A stretch of 64,000 bases of DNA from Catellatospora methionotrophica (GTDB lineage: Bacteria > Actinomycetota > Actinomycetes > Mycobacteriales > Micromonosporaceae), in the NCBI RefSeq assembly GCF_011297335.1, contig NZ_JAAOTJ010000001.1, positions 1,116,001-1,180,000 on the forward strand, read 5' to 3'. This document shows positions 33,427-42,239 of this stretch, piece by piece; position 1 is the first letter of the stretch, and each line of letters begins with the position of its first letter. Under the pieces are notes generated by a model. The model was not told the origin of the DNA. It ran no database searches and worked only from the letters and a program-made list of their open reading frames with translations. The position numbers were made by a program, and so were the translations under genes.

Positions 33427-34692
33427 TCAGTGCAGAATGTTGACGTTGAGTTCCCGCTCCGCGGTGCGGATGCCCTGGTAGACGGTGTCGCAGTCACCCT
33501 CCACCCCGCCGGCGAGGATGCCGTACGCGACGTGGCTGGCGAACATCGGCGCGCCGCTGTCGCCGGGCTTGCTGCAGTTGGTGGTGCGGCCCAGGTTGCG
33601 CATCGGCAGGCCGCCGAGATTCGCGGTCAGGCCGAGCTCCGTGACGTGTCCGCAATTGCTCATGCGGGTGGCCTGCCCCGTCGTGCAGACGCGCATGCCG
33701 ACGACGCTCATGTTGTCGGAGCTGATGTGATAGGTCTGGTTCTCGGTCGTCTGCAGGCTCCACGTCACCATGACCCACGGCTGCGGATTCCACCCGATCT
33801 CCGACGGGTCGTCGATCCGGATCAGCGCCATGTCCCCGATGTAGGTGTCGAAGATCCAGCGGTGCACCGCGCCGATCTTGAACTCGTGCAGCCCCGCGTT
33901 CTTGCTCCACCAGTTACCGGTCCGGCCCATCGCGCAGTGCCCGGCCGTCACCAGGTACTTCTTCGTGTCGACCTTGCTCTGTGCCACGAACCCGGCCGTG
34001 CAGGACGTCACGCCCGGATAATTGATCTTCACTGCACCGCGCAGCGGTGGATCGCAGTACGGCGAGACACAGCCCGCGAACGCCGCGAACCCGCGACCCG
34101 GCGCGGCGCCGAAGACCAGACCCGCGCCGAGCCGGGCCCGCGCCGCCTCCACGAACGCCTTCTGCGCGGCGCTGAGCACCCCGTCGGCGGGCAGGCCGAG
34201 CTGCACCGCGTTGAGATCGGTGCGGATGCCCGCGCTCAGCGCCACCGCCGCCCCCGCGTTGACCCGGATCACCTCGCCGGCCAGCCAGTCGTTGTCGGCC
34301 GACAGCCGCTCCCAGGACCGCTTGACCGGGACCAGGTCGTACACCGACAGTCCCAGTTCCGCCGTGGCGGCCTTGACCGTCGCCTGGACGCCGCCGTCGA
34401 CCGCGGTGGCCCCGATGGTCACCCGGTCGCCGTCGCGCACGTCGATCCACAGCCCGCCGTACCGGCTGCCGAGCTCGGCCGTGAGCCGGGTGTCGAGATC
34501 GGGCGCGACGAGCTGCCAGGCCATCCGCTGCCGGGCCTCGGCCTCGGTGATCCCCCGGTCCTTGGCGAAACCCGCCGCCTCCTCGGCGAACACGTCCACA
34601 CCGGTGGGCGCGGCGGCGGCCGCGACCGGCACCAGGGGTGTGGCCAGTGCCAGCGCGAGCGCACCGGCCACGAGCCGTCTACGTCGGAACAT
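33427..34692 (-). CDS. Secreted trypsin-like (S1 family) serine protease with propeptide
   Basis: 421 residues from the ATG at 34692, which has CGAGGAG 7 nt upstream. A signal peptide (1-28) and a propeptide-like region (about 35-200) precede the chymotrypsin-fold domain. The triad is visible: His252 in VTAGHC, Asp287 in IGDMALI and Ser379 in KPGDSGAP. Several cysteines could form disulfides. The long N-terminal region recalls the foldase propeptides of streptogrisin/alpha-lytic proteases. The upstream region is shared with the divergent small exported protein. Confidence 0.92.
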   Translation of the reverse strand: MFRRRRLVAGALALALATPLVPVAAAAAPTGVDVFAEEAAGFAKDRGITEAEARQRMAWQLVAPDLDTRLTAELGSRYGGLWIDVRDGDRVTIGATAVDGGVQATVKAATAELGLSVYDLVPVKRSWERLSADNDWLAGEVIRVNAGAAVALSAGIRTDLNAVQLGLPADGVLSAAQKAFVEAARARLGAGLVFGAAPGRGFAAFAGCVSPYCDPPLRGAVKINYPGVTSCTAGFVAQSKVDTKKYLVTAGHCAMGRTGNWWSKNAGLHEFKIGAVHRWIFDTYIGDMALIRIDDPSEIGWNPQPWVMVTWSLQTTENQTYHISSDNMSVVGMRVCTTGQATRMSNCGHVTELGLTANLGGLPMRNLGRTTNCSKPGDSGAPMFASHVAYGILAGGVEGDCDTVYQGIRTAERELNVNILH

Positions 34693-34893
34693 GATGGTCT
34701 CCTCGATCATGGGGCATCCAGGAACTCACCATCGTCACCGCCGTTCCCGGCGGCCACCTCACGTCGCCCTTGTGACTGTCGGCTAGGCAGCAGCCGCCGC
34801 TTTCAGCCGTGCTTCAGAACCGCGTCAGGCGCCGCTGCCACGGTGTGGCCACGGGTGCCGAATCCCCGGCTCCCGGACCGAGAAGAGGTAGCG

Positions 34894-35331
34894 ATGAAAC
34901 TGAGCAGAAGGCTGACCCTGCTGACCATGGCCGTGGTCAGTGCCGTCGCGGTGGTGGCCGGACCCGCCGCGGCCGGTGACCGCGACCTGCGGGCCGTCAC
35001 CATTAACGACGTCAAGCCCGACACCGCGCTGTCGCGGCTGCAGGCCGAGGCCGAGAAGGCGCTCGGCGTCCGGCTGCCCTCGCCCTCGCAGGTGACGCTG
35101 GTGGATTCGGCACGGGAGCTGAGCGACGAGCAGATCGCGGCGCTGGCGTCGGGCAAGGACGCCGACGGCGTCAAGCGCCTGGGTGACTACAAGGACCCGA
35201 CTCCCGACACGACGGTCGACCAGGTCGCCCGCCAGATCGGGGTCGGCGACGTCGTCCTGTGGGAGTGCGTGGTCGTCTACTGGCCGCCGTATGTCATCTA
35301 CTTCTGCCGGCCGCTGGTCTACCGGGCCTGA
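34894..35331 (+). CDS. Small secreted hypothetical protein
   Basis: 145 residues with AAGAGGTAG before the ATG. The Sec signal is KLSRRLTLLTMAVVSAVAV with an AAAG cleavage context near 27. The mature part is charged in the middle and ends in an aromatic/Cys cluster WECVVVYWPPYVIYFC that could form one disulfide and a beta hairpin. No family is recognised. A good terminator follows the stop by 9 nt. Confidence 0.75.
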   Translation: MKLSRRLTLLTMAVVSAVAVVAGPAAAGDRDLRAVTINDVKPDTALSRLQAEAEKALGVRLPSPSQVTLVDSARELSDEQIAALASGKDADGVKRLGDYKDPTPDTTVDQVARQIGVGDVVLWECVVVYWPPYVIYFCRPLVYRA

Positions 35332-35340
35332 CCGCCCGCA

Positions 35341-35371
35341 CCGGGGCTCCGCGCCTGCCGCGGAGCCCCGG
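35341..35371. terminator. Hairpin terminator, 13-bp stem
   Basis: Arms 35341-35353 and 35359-35371 pair perfectly, and TTTCGC follows on the plus strand. It sits between the convergent ends at 35331 and 35379 and can serve both genes. Confidence 0.85.
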
Positions 35372-35378
35372 TTTCGCA

Positions 35379-36743
35379 CTATGGCTGCGCCACCAGCCGG
35401 AACGACTGCGCACCGGTGCCGTTGCAGGTGAACTGCACCAGTTGCACGCTGTCGGCGGTGGAGGAGTTCGGGACGTCGAGGCACTTGCCGCTGTGCACGG
35501 ACACGAAGTGGTAGTAGCCCCCGCCTTCGGCCACCGGCGTCCACTGCTGGTTGCCGCCGCCCCCGTACGCCCAGAGGTGCACGACCGCGTTGTCGGCGGC
35601 GGACACCCCGCTGACGTCGAGGACCTGCGCGGCGTTGTTGCGGTTGTTGACGCGCACGTTGCTGCCGACGGGCTGGAACTGGTACTGCTGGGCGTTGGTG
35701 TTGTTGCAGGTGTACTGCTGGATCGCGGTGCCGTTGGCGGTGCCCGCCGCACGGGCGTCGACGCACTTGCCGCTGGTCTTGTTGACGATGCCGTACCAGG
35801 TGGTCGAGGAGATCGGCCCGCCGCTGCCACCGGGGTCGGGGCAGCTGCCGCCGGTGCCGACGGTGTCCACGTGGGTGGTCCCCAGGCCCCGGTAGGCGTT
35901 GACCCGGTTACGGGCGACGTCGCCCGAGATCACCTCGTTGCCCGCGAAGTAGAGCCAGTCCACCTGCTGGATGTAGGTGCTGCGGCCACCCGAGTGACCG
36001 GAGTTGTCGATGAACCACAGGTTGTAGTTGATCGACATCGGCGTCTCGGGGTAGTACTTGTCGCCGTGGTCGGCGACCAGGGCGCCGTCGATGAAGTACT
36101 TGACCCGGCCCCCGCTCACCTGCGCCACCAGATCGTGCCAGCCGTCGTAGCTGCGGCGCTGGACGGCGTGGACGTTGTCGGCGACCCACGGCTCGGCCTG
36201 GTAGGTCTCCCAGGTGGTCTCGAAGAACGCCGGGCCGGTCTCACCCCAGCCGCCGTTGGCCAGGTACTCGAAGTCGATCTCGCCGTAACTGGGGTCCATC
36301 GCGTACGCCAGGGGGGTGATCGTGAAGAAGGTCTCCACGACGCGGTCGCCGTCGTTCCCGGCGACGGGGGCGTCGGTGAACCGGACCCGGCTGGCGTAGG
36401 TGCCCTCGAAGAACTTGCGCTGGTGGTAGATCTCGGTCTGGGCCGTGCCGCCGCCGGTGCCGTCGGTGTAGGACGACAGTTGCAGGACCTTCTGCCCGTC
36501 GGCGACGGGGAACGTCACGTTGGACGGCAGCCAGGAGGCGCCGGGGATGCCCGGCCCTCCCCCGCCGCCGCGCACCGTCCAGTGACGCGCGGCCAGATTC
36601 GGGTCGGCGGACGAGCTGTACTGGAAGTCGTCGAACAGGACGCTGCAGCTGGCGGCGACCGCGGGCAGGGGCGCGGCGACACTGACCAGCCCGGCGGCGA
36701 GCAGCAGGATCGCCGCGCCTGAGGCGGCGGGTTTTCGGAACAT
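35379..36743 (-). CDS. Secreted GH16-type beta-glucanase with ricin-B (CBM13) domain
   Basis: 454 residues, GGGAGG before the ATG. After a signal peptide (1-31), a jelly-roll catalytic domain (about 33-305) carries GEIDFEY with Glu155, Asp157 and Glu159 in the GH16 ExDxxE-type arrangement. A Gly/Pro linker leads to a CBM13 trefoil (about 322-454) with three GKCVD/LDV repeats and QQYQF, QQWTP and QSFRL in the QxW positions. It likely attacks beta-1,3 or mixed-linked glucans, or related polysaccharides, outside the cell. A promoter and a CebR-like box lie upstream. Confidence 0.88.
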   Translation of the reverse strand: MFRKPAASGAAILLLAAGLVSVAAPLPAVAASCSVLFDDFQYSSSADPNLAARHWTVRGGGGGPGIPGASWLPSNVTFPVADGQKVLQLSSYTDGTGGGTAQTEIYHQRKFFEGTYASRVRFTDAPVAGNDGDRVVETFFTITPLAYAMDPSYGEIDFEYLANGGWGETGPAFFETTWETYQAEPWVADNVHAVQRRSYDGWHDLVAQVSGGRVKYFIDGALVADHGDKYYPETPMSINYNLWFIDNSGHSGGRSTYIQQVDWLYFAGNEVISGDVARNRVNAYRGLGTTHVDTVGTGGSCPDPGGSGGPISSTTWYGIVNKTSGKCVDARAAGTANGTAIQQYTCNNTNAQQYQFQPVGSNVRVNNRNNAAQVLDVSGVSAADNAVVHLWAYGGGGNQQWTPVAEGGGYYHFVSVHSGKCLDVPNSSTADSVQLVQFTCNGTGAQSFRLVAQP

Positions 36744-36796
36744 GAGGACCTCCCGGGACGGTGGGCATAATGTTCACTGACATATTGAGACAGTGA

Positions 36797-36826
36797 AAAT
36801 TATGACTGTCATCCCCCCACAGTCAA
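36797..36826 (-). promoter_or_regulatory. Promoter of the GH16 gene
   Basis: On the minus strand TTGACT (36821-36826) and TAATTT (36797-36802) are 18 bp apart. The inverted repeat GACAGT...ACTGTC (36789-36794 and 36805-36810) overlaps the -10 region and could be an operator. The start codon is about 55 bp downstream. Confidence 0.6.
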
Positions 36827-36882
36827 GAGTTTTTAGACGGGTAACCGCTCTCCGAAACAGGTGTCTTCGCAGGAAATCTTGA

Positions 36883-36896
36883 TGGAAGCGCTCTCA
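36883..36896. promoter_or_regulatory. CebR-like operator (TGGAAGCGCTCTCA)
   Basis: The site matches the actinomycete CebR consensus TGGGAGCGCTCCCA at 12 of 14 positions, including the central AGCGCT. It lies 57 bp upstream of the GH16 -35 box, suggesting induction of the glucanase by an oligosaccharide through a LacI-family repressor encoded elsewhere. Confidence 0.6.
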
Positions 36897-36938
36897 CCAC
36901 CCGAGACACCACTGCGGCGTGGTGGGGCGGCGGCAGGT

Positions 36939-38099
36939 TCAGGAGGTCGCGCTCGTGTCAGGAACCGGTGGAGCGGTCCAGTCGGCGTGCCGGGCCATCG
37001 AGCGCAGGGCGACCCGGGAGGGGGTCATCCGCATCAGCGCATTGCGCAGGCCCACAGCCACCGGGTTGCTCAGTTGCTGGCCCAGTCGGCCGATCTGTGC
37101 CGCGGCACGGGCGACCTGCTGCGACCGGGGGCGGCGCAGCCGGTCGTAGGCGGCCAGGGCGGCCGGGACGTCGTCGCGCGGGCCGCACAGCGCGGCGAGC
37201 ACCACCGCGTCCTCGATCGCCTGGTTGGCGCCCTGACCCAGGTTCGGCGTCATGGCATGGGCGGCGTCGCCGAGCAGCGCGACGTGCCCGTGCACGTAGG
37301 ACGGCAGCGGTGTGGCCAGGTGGCGCAGGTCGGTGCGGATCACCGAAGCCGGGTCGGTCGCGTCGAGCAGGGCGGGCACCGGTGCGTGCCAGTCGCCGAA
37401 CCGCGCCCGCAGGGCCGCCATCGCGTCGTCGCAGCGGAGTCCGGCGGGCGCGTTGACCGCGGCGAACCAGTAGACGCGGCCGTCGCCGAGCGGAACCGTG
37501 CCGAACTCGGCTCCCGGTCCCCAGCTGATCGCGGCCGCGCGGGCACCGGACCAGGGTCCGGTCACGCCGAGCCAGGCGGTCGAACCGGAGTGCACCGGGC
37601 CGGGATGACCGGGCCAGAGCTGGGCGCGGACCGCGCTGTCGATGCCGTCGGCGGCCACCACGAGCGCGGCGTCCCCGGTCGTGGTCACGCCGCCGTGTCG
37701 GTAGGTGACCTGCTGCCCGACCGCGGTCACCTCCGCCGCCGTGACGATCGCCGTGGCGGGCAGGGCCGCCCGCAGCATCTCGTGCAGTTTCGCCCGGTGG
37801 ATGCCCAGTGCGGCCGTGCCCCGCAGGCGGTCCATCGCGCCGGGGTCGATCCGCGAGATCCAGCGGCCCGACGCGGTGCGGGTGCCGCCGGGCGCGTCGG
37901 CCCGACCCGCGGCGCGTACGGCGTCGCCGACGCCGAGCGCGTCGAGCCCGCGCAGGCCGTTGGCCATCAGCGTCAGGCCCGCGCCGACCTCGCCGAAGCG
38001 CGGCGCCCGCTCCAGCACGGTGACCTGCCAGCCACGGCGGCGCAACCCGATGGCCGCGCACAGGCCGCCGATCCCGGCTCCGATGACTATCGCCTTCAT
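36939..38099 (-). CDS. FAD-dependent aromatic-type monooxygenase
   Basis: 386 residues. The N-terminal FAD fingerprint is IVIGAGIGGLCAAIGL. The DG motif, VVAADGIDSAVR, lies near 148 and the GD motif, ALLGDAAHAMTPNLGQG, near 280. This trio defines class A flavoprotein hydroxylases such as salicylate or 6-hydroxynicotinate monooxygenase. NAD(P)H and oxygen are the co-substrates, and the aromatic substrate is not predictable. It is divergent from a TetR gene, with two palindromes between them, and is almost certainly its target. Confidence 0.9.
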   Translation of the reverse strand: MKAIVIGAGIGGLCAAIGLRRRGWQVTVLERAPRFGEVGAGLTLMANGLRGLDALGVGDAVRAAGRADAPGGTRTASGRWISRIDPGAMDRLRGTAALGIHRAKLHEMLRAALPATAIVTAAEVTAVGQQVTYRHGGVTTTGDAALVVAADGIDSAVRAQLWPGHPGPVHSGSTAWLGVTGPWSGARAAAISWGPGAEFGTVPLGDGRVYWFAAVNAPAGLRCDDAMAALRARFGDWHAPVPALLDATDPASVIRTDLRHLATPLPSYVHGHVALLGDAAHAMTPNLGQGANQAIEDAVVLAALCGPRDDVPAALAAYDRLRRPRSQQVARAAAQIGRLGQQLSNPVAVGLRNALMRMTPSRVALRSMARHADWTAPPVPDTSATS

Positions 38100-38109
38100 G
38101 CCGCACCCT

Positions 38110-38145
38110 TTCTACAGCTGTAGAAGCGGCATACTACAGGCGTAG
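38110..38145. promoter_or_regulatory. Tandem palindromic operators for the TetR/monooxygenase pair
   Basis: TTCTACAGCTGTAGAA (38110-38125) is a perfect 16-bp palindrome. CTACAGGCGTAG (38134-38145) is a second, weaker one with identical arms. Their centres are 22 bp apart, so two dimers would sit on the same face of the helix between the divergent genes. Confidence 0.85.
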
Positions 38146-38160
38146 AAAGCGAGGGTCCAC

Positions 38161-38781
38161 GTGGTCACCCGGTATGCCGTCATCACCGACGCCGCCATCG
38201 CGCTCGTCGCCGAGCAGGGCATGCGCGGACTGACCCACCGCGCCGTCGACGCACGGGCCGCCCTGCCCACGGGCACCACCTCGGCGTACTACCGCACCCG
38301 CAAGGCACTGATCGAAGCGCTCGTGCAGCGGCTCGCCGACCTCGACGCCGCCGATCTCCAAGCGGGCGACCTGCCCGCCGACGACGTCCCGGCGTACGCC
38401 CCGAGCATGCCCCTGAGCGACACGGACCTGGACGCGATCGCCGCCGCGACCGGCGCGCTGCTGGACCGGTGGCTGACCGACGGCCGCACCCGCGCGCTGG
38501 CCCGCTACGCCTGCGTGCTCGAGGCGACCCACCACCCGGAACTGCGCGACATCCTCGGCCACGGCACCGCCGCACGCGCGCAAGCCAGAGCCATGCTCGC
38601 CGCGGCGGGAGCGACCGACCCCCAGCGGGCCGGGGACCACTTCGTGGCCTGCGTCGACGGTCTGCTGTTCGATCGCCTCGCCGGAGCCGGGGCGCTGACG
38701 GCCCCGCCCCCGGGCACCGCGCGGAACCGCGCCGACCTCACCGCGGCGGTACGGGCACTGCTGCACGCCCTGGCGCGCTGA
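38161..38781 (+). CDS. TetR-family transcriptional regulator
   Basis: 206 residues with a GTG start. The N-terminal helix-turn-helix region reads IALVAEQGMRGLTHRAVDAR and then GTTSAYYRTRKALIEALVQRL, the standard TetR pattern. The C-terminal ligand domain has no specific signature. Operators lie 16-50 bp upstream of the start, shared with the monooxygenase gene, indicating repression of both until an aromatic-type ligand binds. Confidence 0.92.
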   Translation: MVTRYAVITDAAIALVAEQGMRGLTHRAVDARAALPTGTTSAYYRTRKALIEALVQRLADLDAADLQAGDLPADDVPAYAPSMPLSDTDLDAIAAATGALLDRWLTDGRTRALARYACVLEATHHPELRDILGHGTAARAQARAMLAAAGATDPQRAGDHFVACVDGLLFDRLAGAGALTAPPPGTARNRADLTAAVRALLHALAR

Positions 38782-38890
38782 GCCCACCCGCGCCGACTTC
38801 CCGTTAGTTTGGGTAACGGCGGTTGCGGGCAGATTCCCGCGTCCGCGAACGAACTGATCACGCATCCGGCGAACGAAGGAGATGATGACC

Positions 38891-39601
38891 ATGGCTGCCC
38901 TGCCACCCGTCGTCGACGCCACGGCCTGGCGCAAGGAACTGGACGAACTGCGCGCCCGAGAGAAGGCGGCGACCAGGGAACTCGACGCGATCGCCGCCCA
39001 GCGGCGCAGGCTGCCGATGGTGCGGATGCCCGACTACACCCTGGTCGGGGCTGACGGCCCGGTCCGGCTCGCCGACATCTTCGACGGCCGGTCGCAGCTG
39101 ATCGTCTACAACCACATGTGGGACCCCGACCCGGACGCGACGTGGCAGTGCGGCGGCTGCACCAGCCTCACCTCGTCGTACACCCGGCTGGACTTCCTCG
39201 CCGAGTACGACGCGCGCTTCGTCGTCGTCACCCAGGGCCCGATCGACGCGGCCCTGGCCTACGCCGACCGCGTCGGCAACAAGATGACCTGGTACTCCAC
39301 CGCGGACAGCCCGTTCGGAGCCGACGTCGACGCACCGCCCGGCGGCGGCTTCGCGTTCAACGTCTTCCTGCGCGACGGCGACACCGTGTACCGCACCTGG
39401 CACACCAGCGGCCGGGGCGTCGAACAGCTCACGTTCACCTTCGCCCTGGCCGACGTGCTGCCCTACGGTCGGCAGGAGCAGTGGCAGGACTCACCGCAGG
39501 GCTGGCCGCAGAGCCCGGCGTACAGCGCCTGGCTCGACTCCCCCGACATCGCCCGCCTGTACGGCCCGGCCGCGCAGTCCGAGGACACGGACCGGCGGTA
39601 G
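38891..39601 (+). CDS. DUF899 thioredoxin-like protein
   Basis: 236 residues. Three in-frame ATGs follow AAGGAG, and I chose 38891 because its 9-nt spacing is best. An N-terminal charged helix (ELDELRAREKAATRELDAI) precedes a thioredoxin-like fold with QLIVYNHMWDP, QCGGCTSLTSSY (a CGGC-like pair) and FNVFLRDGDTVYRTWHTSGRGVE, which is characteristic of DUF899. Members are often near stress or oxidase genes, and enzymatic activity is unproven. It is convergent with the MOSC gene, whose stop starts one base after this stop codon. Confidence 0.88.
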   Translation: MAALPPVVDATAWRKELDELRAREKAATRELDAIAAQRRRLPMVRMPDYTLVGADGPVRLADIFDGRSQLIVYNHMWDPDPDATWQCGGCTSLTSSYTRLDFLAEYDARFVVVTQGPIDAALAYADRVGNKMTWYSTADSPFGADVDAPPGGGFAFNVFLRDGDTVYRTWHTSGRGVEQLTFTFALADVLPYGRQEQWQDSPQGWPQSPAYSAWLDSPDIARLYGPAAQSEDTDRR

Positions 39602-39602
39602 A

Positions 39603-40310
39603 TCACCTGATCGTGCCGGGCCCCGCCGCCGACATGGCCCTGCCTCCCTGCCGCACCTGCACGAGCCGCCGTGTGAGGGTCTCCCGCAGCGCGGCGGGCA
39701 GGCCGTCGGTCTCGATCAGCTCCGGCAGCAGCTCCGGCTCGATCGCGTACGCCCGGAAGGCCCGCGCGATCGTCACCCCGTGTGACGGACGGTCCTCGAC
39801 CGTCACCGGATCTCCGGCCCAGATCTCACCCTGCTCCAGTACCCGCAGGCAGGCCCCGGGGCGCAGCGACCGGGCGAACGTCTTCGTCCAGCGCGGCACA
39901 CCCATCCTGCGCTGGAACGTGATGCCCGGAACACGGCCGAACACCGGCTGCAGGACCAGCCGCGGGCCGACACGCCACCGCTCGCCGATGACCGCGCCGT
40001 TGACGTCGACGCCCTCGGTGGTCAGGTTCTCGCCGAACAGCCCGTTGGCCAGCCGCCGGCTCAGCCGCGCCTGCCACCAGTCGTAGTCCTCGCGCGCGTA
40101 CGCGTAAACGGCCCGATCGTCGCCACCATGCTGCGCGATGTCGAAGATCTGGTCGCCGACCAGGCCGCTGTGCAGCCCCGTCGTCATCGGCCCCGGGGCG
40201 CGCACGGTGACGAGGTGGTCGACCGGGCGTTTGGCGATACCCGTCAAGCCCACGCCCGTGGCCGGGTTACGTTCGGGCACCGCCAGATTGACCGACATGA
40301 TCCTGCTCAC
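39603..40310 (-). CDS. MOSC-domain protein (YiiM-like)
   Basis: 235 residues. The MOSC fold is indicated by GLVGDQIFDIAQHGGDDRAVYAYAREDYDWW, FGENLTTEGVDVNGAVIGERWRVG and LRPGACLRVLEQGEIWAGDPV. Like YiiM it has an intact central domain, but I do not see the invariant Cys clearly, so molybdenum-cofactor sulfur transfer is uncertain. The GTG start follows TAGGTT by 6 nt, consistent with a leaderless transcript. An ATG four codons later is the alternative. Confidence 0.88.
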   Translation of the reverse strand: MSRIMSVNLAVPERNPATGVGLTGIAKRPVDHLVTVRAPGPMTTGLHSGLVGDQIFDIAQHGGDDRAVYAYAREDYDWWQARLSRRLANGLFGENLTTEGVDVNGAVIGERWRVGPRLVLQPVFGRVPGITFQRRMGVPRWTKTFARSLRPGACLRVLEQGEIWAGDPVTVEDRPSHGVTIARAFRAYAIEPELLPELIETDGLPAALRETLTRRLVQVRQGGRAMSAAGPGTIR

Positions 40311-40432
40311 GACCGCAACCTACTGATTCCCGGCCCGGCTCGCCTCCGCATTTCTCCCGCCGGGGCCACCGGCCTCGCCGATCGGACGGCGGACCCTGCG
40401 GCGCTCAGCGAATCGGCGGTTCCGCGGTGCCG

Positions 40433-41245
40433 TCAGGAGGCGGCCTCCCAGACGTGCAGGTCAAGCGTGACCTCACCCGAGCTCTTGTCCACGCCGGTGA
40501 TCTTCACCCAGGCCCAGCGGCCCTCGCCGGTCTTCACACAGAACGCGGTCCCGGCACGCGTCTTCTCCTGCTCGACGCCGCGCAGCAGCGCGGTCGCCGC
40601 CTCACAGGTCTGGTGGATCGGCTCCCCGCTGACCAGCGTCATGTCACGGTACGAGGCGATCCCGTAGGGGCCCACGCCGACAGCGCCGCGGATGTCCCAG
40701 CCGGAGATCGCGTTACGCACCACGCCCCAGTTGGGAGCGTCCGAGTCGAGGTCCATCGAGTAGTAGACGGGCAGGGTTACCCCCTTGGCCGCGCGCTTGA
40801 CGGCGGGCTGCCCGGCCGCACTCGTGGCCTCGGGCGACACCGCGGCAGACGGGGACGGCACCGGGGCGCTCGCCGATGGCGCGACGCTGGGACCGGGGTC
40901 GCCGGTCGGCGTGCCCGGCGTCGGCGACTGCGCGCCGCCCGGCTGGCTGGCCGCCACGACGGTCTGCTCGGGGCGCAGCAGGCGGTCGCCGGCCGCGCCG
41001 ACGGCGGCGGAGACGGCGATGACCGCCAGCAGGAGGAAGGTCGCGGGCAGGGCCTGCCGGTTGATCCAGGACCGGGCGAGCCCCCAGCCGGCGAAGCCGA
41101 GCGCGATGGCGCCCAGCAGCACGATGGCGAGCGCGCCGAGGTCGGTCAGGAATTCGAGCAGGGCGACGACCGTGCTGACGACGGTGGCGATCGCCGAGAG
41201 GGCGCCGCCGCGCGACCCGGTCGCCGGGCGTTGCTGGTCCACCAC
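40433..41245 (-). CDS. Membrane-anchored protein with C-terminal Cys/VW domain (paralog family member 3)
   Basis: 270 residues from a GTG at 41245, with GAAGGTGG upstream. Two or three hydrophobic segments (about 15-60 and 68-88) precede a Pro/Ser/Thr-rich linker and an extracytoplasmic domain with YYSMDLDSD. Then come TCEAATALLRG, AFCVKTGEGRWAWVKI and a terminal LDLHVWEAAS. The two cysteines, the C-V-x-T-x-x-GR block and the terminal VW match the proteins at 8089-8961 and 9882-10487, 30 kb away. The function is unknown. Confidence 0.78.
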   Translation of the reverse strand: MVDQQRPATGSRGGALSAIATVVSTVVALLEFLTDLGALAIVLLGAIALGFAGWGLARSWINRQALPATFLLLAVIAVSAAVGAAGDRLLRPEQTVVAASQPGGAQSPTPGTPTGDPGPSVAPSASAPVPSPSAAVSPEATSAAGQPAVKRAAKGVTLPVYYSMDLDSDAPNWGVVRNAISGWDIRGAVGVGPYGIASYRDMTLVSGEPIHQTCEAATALLRGVEQEKTRAGTAFCVKTGEGRWAWVKITGVDKSSGEVTLDLHVWEAAS

Positions 41246-41410
41246 TTGTCCACCTTCAGAGCGAGCAGGCGCTCTCCACACGGAGCGCCCGACTACCAGG
41301 AAGCCGAAGCCGATCCGGACTGTAATCGCGCCGATACTCACTGACGTCGGGTTGTCCTCGATCCGACTGCGCATCCGGCCGAACGGTCGGCGACCACCTC
41401 GGGACGCCGG

Positions 41411-42223
41411 TCAGGACGCGGCGAGGCGGAAGACCGGCCAGCCGATCTCCGTACGCCATCGCCCGGCGACGGGGGTGTCTCGCGGACCGGCCGTGTACGT
41501 CTCGTGGATCGGGCCGTCGACGGCCAGTGCGTGCCGCACCACCCACGCGCCGAGCCGGCCGTAGGTGACGTCGATGTCGTCGTGCGGGCCGTGGTGGACG
41601 GTCGACGCGAGCTCCACCGCGGGCAGCTCGACGGCCCCGATCCGGCCCGCGGCGCGCGGCTCGCGAACCGGCCGGAAGACCATCGCGGCACCGGCCCCGT
41701 CGGTGAACAGCTCGTTGGCGTACTGCCCGCCGGGCGGCCCGGTCCGCTCCCCCGGCGGGAATGCCGCGTCCAACTCCGCCATCGCCCCGTCGTACCAGGC
41801 CAGCAGCTCATCGGCGGCGACCTGGGCGCTGATCGCGGCGACGGTGCGCACGGGCACGGCCCGCACCTGCACCTCCAGCTCGTCCGGTTCGGGTCGCAGC
41901 AGCTGCCGCAGTGACGCCACGGCCGCCCGGGTGCGGTCCAGTTCGGACTCCAGTCGCCGCAGGTGACCGGCGATCAGGTCGGCGCGCCGCCGCGGGTCGC
42001 CGGTGGCGAGAATCGACTTCACCTCGGCCAACGGCACGCCGAGCTCACGGAGCCGGTGGATGACCTGCGCCGGGGGGATCTGCGCGGGGCCGTAGTAGCG
42101 GTAACCCGTGACCGGGTCGACAGTCGCGGGCTCCAGCAGCCCCGCCTCGTGGTAGCGGCGCAGCGTACGCACGCTGAGGTGGGTCAGCGTGGCGAACTCC
42201 CCGATGGTCAGCCCTTGCCTCAT
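41411..42223 (-). CDS. MerR-family regulator with GyrI-like ligand domain
   Basis: 270 residues from the ATG at 42223. The MerR DNA-binding part reads LTIGEFATLTHLSVRTLRRYHEAG (about 5-28) with GYRYYGPAQIPPAQVI. A coiled coil (about 85-110) joins it to a C-terminal GyrI/AraC-effector-like domain (about 120-268) of the BmrR/TipAL kind, which binds lipophilic drugs or metabolites. It is divergent from the NTF2-like/SDR pair. A double operator lies between the two starts. Confidence 0.9.
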   Translation of the reverse strand: MRQGLTIGEFATLTHLSVRTLRRYHEAGLLEPATVDPVTGYRYYGPAQIPPAQVIHRLRELGVPLAEVKSILATGDPRRRADLIAGHLRRLESELDRTRAAVASLRQLLRPEPDELEVQVRAVPVRTVAAISAQVAADELLAWYDGAMAELDAAFPPGERTGPPGGQYANELFTDGAGAAMVFRPVREPRAAGRIGAVELPAVELASTVHHGPHDDIDVTYGRLGAWVVRHALAVDGPIHETYTAGPRDTPVAGRWRTEIGWPVFRLAAS

Positions 42224-42239
42224 CTGCCCAGTCTGCGCC

